Source: JBPCOB01 sp051000715
Lineage (GTDB): Bacteria > Actinomycetota > Actinomycetes > JALYNC01
Direction of reading: 5' to 3'
Length of the DNA: 18,200 nt
NCBI GenBank assembly: GCA_051000715.1
Contig: JBPCOB010000107.1
Coordinates: forward strand, 1 to 18,200
The translations under genes and the position numbers were made by a program. The notes beneath the pieces were generated by a model. The model was not told the origin of the DNA and searched no databases. It saw only the letters and a program-made list of their open reading frames with translations. Positions 13,614 through 18,200 of the stretch are shown in pieces. Position 1 is the first letter of the stretch. Every line of letters starts with the position of its first letter.

Positions 13614-14712
13614 CCTGGCCGGGAAGCGGGTGGCGCTGGTGCTCGCCACCAGCACCGGGGGCGTGGGCCGGCACGTGCGGACACTGGCGGCCGGGCTGCC
13701 GGCGCACGGCGTACGGGTCCGGGTGCTCGGCCCGGCGGCGACCGAGGACCTCTTCGGCTTCACCGGGGCGGGGGCAGAGTTCGTTGCCGTGGAGATCGGG
13801 AGCCGCTCGGGGCCGCGAGCCGTGGGGGCGCTGCGCCGGCTGCAGTCCGGGCTCTGTGACACCGACGTGGTCCATGCGCATGGGCTGCGCGCCGGCCTGC
13901 TGGCCGGCGTAGCGGTGAGCCGGCGGGCCCCGTACGTGGTGACCAGGCACAACGCCGTTCTGGGCGGTGGCCCCCGCCGCCGGCTGGTGACGCCGCTGGA
14001 GGTCGCTGTGGCTCGGCGGGCGTGCGTCACGCTGGCTGTCTCGGCCGACCTCGCGGACCGCGTCCGGCAAGTGGGTGGCCGCGACGTCCGGGTGCTTGCG
14101 GTGCCCGCGCCGCGGCTGCCGTCCGGTGTCGCGGCGGCGGCGGGGGTCCGGGCCGATCTCGGCGCTGGGGAGCGCCCGCTCGTCCTCGCCGTCGGCCGGC
14201 TGCACGCGCAGAAGGGGTTCGACACCCTGGTGGCCGCCGCCGGGCGCTGGGCTCGCCGAACGCCCCCACCGGTGGTCGCCATCGCCGGTGAGGGGCCCGA
14301 CCGCCCGCGACTGGCTGCCTTGGTCGCCGCGAACGGGAGCGACGTGCGACTGCTGGGGTACCGCGCCGACGTCTCGGGGCTGCTCGCCGCCGCCGACGTG
14401 GTGGTGCTGCCCAGTCAGTGGGAGGGCAGCCCGCTCGCCGCTCAGGAGGCGCTGGCCGCCGGCCGCCCCTTGGTGGCCACCGCCGTCGGCGGCGTACCGG
14501 ACCTGGTAGGCGACGGTGCTGTGCTGGTGGCCCCGGATGACCCGGCGGCCCTGGCCGCGGCGGTCGCGGTCCTGCTGGACGACCCGGCGGCGAGGGTGGC
14601 GCTGGCCGCCCGCGGCGTTGCCCGGGCCGCGACCTGGCCGGACGAGGCCGCCGCCGCCGCCGCCGTCGCCCGCGTGTACGCGGAGCTGCTCGGTCGGCGA
14701 GGTGGGCGGTGA
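13606..14712 (+). CDS. GT-B glycosyltransferase (GT4-like)
   Basis: This 368-residue predicted soluble or membrane-associated retaining glycosyltransferase has two Rossmann-like halves. The N-terminal acceptor half has the glycine loop TSTGGVGRHV (15-24) and the segment DVVHAHG (87-93). The C-terminal nucleotide-sugar half has AVGRLHAQKGFDTLVAAA and VVVLPSQWEGSPLAAQEALA, which holds the Glu-x7-Glu motif (Glu273, Glu281), followed by GRPLVATAVGGVPDLV. The donor sugar cannot be read from sequence. The start GTG 13606 overlaps the flippase gene by eight bases. An in-frame ATG at 13570 lies deeper inside that gene and is less likely. Coupled to MraY-like and MurJ-like genes, it may add a sugar to a polyprenyl-linked intermediate on the inner membrane face. 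Confidence 0.9.
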   Translation: MADLAGKRVALVLATSTGGVGRHVRTLAAGLPAHGVRVRVLGPAATEDLFGFTGAGAEFVAVEIGSRSGPRAVGALRRLQSGLCDTDVVHAHGLRAGLLAGVAVSRRAPYVVTRHNAVLGGGPRRRLVTPLEVAVARRACVTLAVSADLADRVRQVGGRDVRVLAVPAPRLPSGVAAAAGVRADLGAGERPLVLAVGRLHAQKGFDTLVAAAGRWARRTPPPVVAIAGEGPDRPRLAALVAANGSDVRLLGYRADVSGLLAAADVVVLPSQWEGSPLAAQEALAAGRPLVATAVGGVPDLVGDGAVLVAPDDPAALAAAVAVLLDDPAARVALAARGVARAATWPDEAAAAAAVARVYAELLGRRGGR

Positions 14713-16898
14713 GCCGGGCCGGCCACCGGGGTCGCGGGTGGACCATGGCCGGTACCCCGTCGGCTCGGGCGCCGCTGGCCGTCGCTGGCCTTGTCCTGCT
14801 CGGGGTCGCCACGCTGCCAGTTCGCGCCGGAGCCCTCCCGGCACTTCCCGCCAGAGCCGCACCGGCCACCGTGTCGGCTGTGGTCGTGGTCGGCGTACCG
14901 GGCCTGCGCTGGGACGACGTGACCTCCGGCGGTACGCCGACGCTGTGGCGGCTGGCCGGTGCCGGTGCCGTCGGGTCGCTGTCGATACGCGGCGGCCGGC
15001 CGGTCACCTGCCCGGTGGACGGCTGGCTGACCCTGGCCGCCGGAAACCGGGCCCGTGGGCCGGCACCGGTGTCCGGCCGCTGCCCGGTCGGGACGGGGCT
15101 GACGCCGATCGGTTCTGCCGACAACGGGCCGGTCGCCATCCCCGGGTTCGCGCGGCTCGCCCGCAACAACCGGCAGCACAGCGACGGGACCGAGGTCGGC
15201 GCGCTCGCCGCCGCGGTGCGCCGCGGTGGCGGCTGCGTGGCCGCGCTAGGTTCCGATCCGGCGGCAGGTTCGGGTGCCGTGCTGGCGGCTGCCGGCCCCG
15301 ACGGACGAGCGGACGTCTACACCCGCGGCGTCGCCTTCACCGGCACGTACACCCGCTGCCCGGTCACCCTGGTGGAGCTGCCGGCGGTGCCTGCCGCCCA
15401 CCGTGGCGCCGATGTCGCTGTGGTTGATGCCGACCTCGCCGCCGTGGACGGCGCCCGGCCGGCCGGGTCGGAGCTGCTGGTCCTGGGCCTGGCGGAGACG
15501 ACGGCGCAGGAGGCGCGGCTGCATGTCGCGATCGCGGTCGGCGGCGGTTATCCGGACGGCGTGCTGCTCAGCGCCTCGACCCGGCGTGCGCCGTTCGTGC
15601 AGCTCATCGACGTGGCGCCGACGGTACTTCGCGACCTGGGCCGGCCGCGGCCGCCGGTCATGGCGGGACAGCCCTGGCTCACCGCCATCGGGGGCCCTCG
15701 TGCCACGGCGACCCGGGTGGCGGCCCTGGTCGACCGGGACCGGGCCGCCGTAGCCCAGCTGCGGCTCACCGCCCCGTTCTTCGAGCTGCTCGTGGCCGGC
15801 CAGTTCGTGCTCTATCCGTTGGCCGCGATGGCCGTCCGTCGGCGGCCGGCTGGCCCGCGCCGGGACCGCCCGCTGCGCGGGACCGAGTTGGCCGGGCTCG
15901 CCGCCGCCGCCGTACTGGTCGCCAGCTACCTGGCTAACCTGGTGCCCTGGTGGCGGGCCGGCCACCCGCTGCCGGCCCTGCTGGGCGCGTTAGCCGTCGC
16001 GGACGCCGCGGTGGTGGCCCTCGCCGCGGCCGGTCCGTGGCGTCGGCACCCGCTCGGACCAGCCGGCGCGGTGGCCGGCCTGACCGCCGGAGCGTTGACG
16101 GTGGACCTGCTCACCGGCGCGCGGCTGCAGCTGGCCAGCATCGCCGGCTACTCGCCGCTGGTCGCCGGCCGGTTCGCCGGCATCGGCAACATCGCGTTCG
16201 CCGTGTTCGCCACCGCCGCGCTGCTGCTCGCCACCGTGCTGGCCGCCGGCCGGCCGCGGCGAACGGCAATGGCGGTTGTGGCCGCGGTGGGCACCACGGC
16301 CGTCGTCGTCGATGGTGCGCCGATCTTCGGCAGCGACGTGGGCGGGGTGCTCGCGCTGGTGCCGGCGTTCGCGCTGCTCGGCATGCTCCTCGCCGGGGTC
16401 CGGGTGACCGCCCGTCGGGTGCTGGCCGCCGCGGTCGCCGCGGTCGTTGCGGTCACCGCCTTCGGTCTCCTCGATTACGCCCGGCCGGCCGACGCGCAGA
16501 CCCATCTCGGCCGGTTCACCGGCCAGCTGCTGCACGGCGGGGCCAGCTCGGTGGTGGAGCGCAAGGCCCGGGACGAGGTCGGCACGCTGACGTCGAGCGT
16601 TCTCACCCTGCTGGTCCCGCTGGCCGTGGCGATCCTTGTCGGCGTACTGCTCCGACCGCCCGGCTGGCTGCGGGGCGCCTTCGCCCGGGCCCCCGCGTTG
16701 CAGGCGGGCCTGGTGGCGACGCTGGTCATGGGGGTCCTCGCCGCCCTGGTCAACGACTCGGGAGTCATTGTCCCGGCGGCCGCCATGACGGTGGCCATCC
16801 CGCTCACGATCGCCGTGTCGGCCGCCTCCTCTCGCGCAGAGGCTGTTACCGTTGAGTTCCGTGGCAGGGCCGGCCGGCCCGCGCAACCGACGCACTGA
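14709..16898 (+). CDS. Multi-pass membrane protein with alkaline-phosphatase-like outer domain
   Basis: This 729-residue protein starts with a hydrophobic helix (about 21-40) and then a globular region (about 55-345) expected outside the membrane. That region resembles the alkaline phosphatase/sulfatase fold: AVVVVGVPGLRWDDVTSGG (57-75), GGTPTLWRLAGAGAVGSLSI, the threonine in RPVTCPVDGWLTLAAGN, and LIDVAPTVLRDLG (299-311). About ten or eleven membrane helices follow from 357 to 703. Their loops carry distinctive blocks such as GYSPLVAGRFAGIGN (480-494), FGSDVGGVLALVPAF and VNDSGVIVP. The fold's usual Asp-His metal pair is not visible, so it may be a binding or transferase domain. GTG 14709 overlaps the glycosyltransferase stop; an in-frame ATG at 14745 is an alternative start. 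No named function is known to me. Confidence 0.8.
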   Translation: MSRAGHRGRGWTMAGTPSARAPLAVAGLVLLGVATLPVRAGALPALPARAAPATVSAVVVVGVPGLRWDDVTSGGTPTLWRLAGAGAVGSLSIRGGRPVTCPVDGWLTLAAGNRARGPAPVSGRCPVGTGLTPIGSADNGPVAIPGFARLARNNRQHSDGTEVGALAAAVRRGGGCVAALGSDPAAGSGAVLAAAGPDGRADVYTRGVAFTGTYTRCPVTLVELPAVPAAHRGADVAVVDADLAAVDGARPAGSELLVLGLAETTAQEARLHVAIAVGGGYPDGVLLSASTRRAPFVQLIDVAPTVLRDLGRPRPPVMAGQPWLTAIGGPRATATRVAALVDRDRAAVAQLRLTAPFFELLVAGQFVLYPLAAMAVRRRPAGPRRDRPLRGTELAGLAAAAVLVASYLANLVPWWRAGHPLPALLGALAVADAAVVALAAAGPWRRHPLGPAGAVAGLTAGALTVDLLTGARLQLASIAGYSPLVAGRFAGIGNIAFAVFATAALLLATVLAAGRPRRTAMAVVAAVGTTAVVVDGAPIFGSDVGGVLALVPAFALLGMLLAGVRVTARRVLAAAVAAVVAVTAFGLLDYARPADAQTHLGRFTGQLLHGGASSVVERKARDEVGTLTSSVLTLLVPLAVAILVGVLLRPPGWLRGAFARAPALQAGLVATLVMGVLAALVNDSGVIVPAAAMTVAIPLTIAVSAASSRAEAVTVEFRGRAGRPAQPTH

Positions 16899-16912
16899 CC
16901 ACGGGAGCCCAT

Positions 16913-18200
<1,288 letters not shown>

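Noticed and set aside
12612..14862. Long minus-strand frames opposite the flippase and glycosyltransferase genes
   Set aside because: The plus-strand products have clear family motifs and coupled starts; the minus products look like antisense translation of GC-rich DNA.

Overview
The window is very GC-rich, uses many GTG starts, and packs its genes tightly. Together with the gene content this points to a member of the Actinomycetes (class Actinomycetia). I cannot place it more finely. From position 3741 on, the order HAD phosphatase / 58-residue protein / tlyA / NAD kinase / recN / steA / steB / pyrG matches, from memory, Rv1692 to Rv1699 of Mycobacterium tuberculosis. Several encoded lengths also match that genome as I remember it: TlyA 268, the SteA homologue 393 and the SteB/MctB homologue 314 residues.

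Layout. Positions 1-445 hold the 3' end of a 23S rRNA gene and a complete 5S rRNA gene, closed by a strong intrinsic terminator at 452-494. Next come a TPR protein, a short SSB-like OB-fold protein, a DUF1015 gene on the minus strand that meets the SSB gene tail to tail with one base between stop codons, a second TPR protein, and a HAD-IIA phosphatase resembling the mycobacterial glycerol-3-phosphate phosphatase. A minus-strand SCP2-like gene follows. A plus-strand block then starts with a 58-codon gene that runs into tlyA and the NAD kinase gene, followed by recN.

From steA (9042) to the right edge, all genes read the same way and almost all overlap: steA, steB, a MraY/WecA-like sugar-phosphate transferase homologue, a MurJ/MVF-family flippase homologue, a GT-B glycosyltransferase, a 729-residue membrane protein with an alkaline-phosphatase-like outer domain, and pyrG, which is cut by the window end. 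In M. tuberculosis, as I recall, steB (mctB) is followed directly by pyrG, so the four envelope-type genes at 11161-16898 are an insertion or an ancestral module lost there.

These four genes are the best candidate for an undescribed system. They look like a compact set for making, extending, flipping and then using or modifying a polyprenyl-linked sugar outside the cell, translationally coupled to two septal cytokinesis proteins. The chemistry is inference: the MraY-like protein is short and lacks the usual His-rich motif, and the phosphatase-like domain lacks a visible Asp-His metal-binding pair.

Two modes of translation start stand out. Many starts have no Shine-Dalgarno sequence and instead overlap the preceding stop. 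Three genes (DUF1015, recN, steA) have a -10-like hexamer 6-7 nt upstream of the start codon, as expected for leaderless mRNAs. I found no tRNA, CRISPR array, insertion sequence or phage gene.
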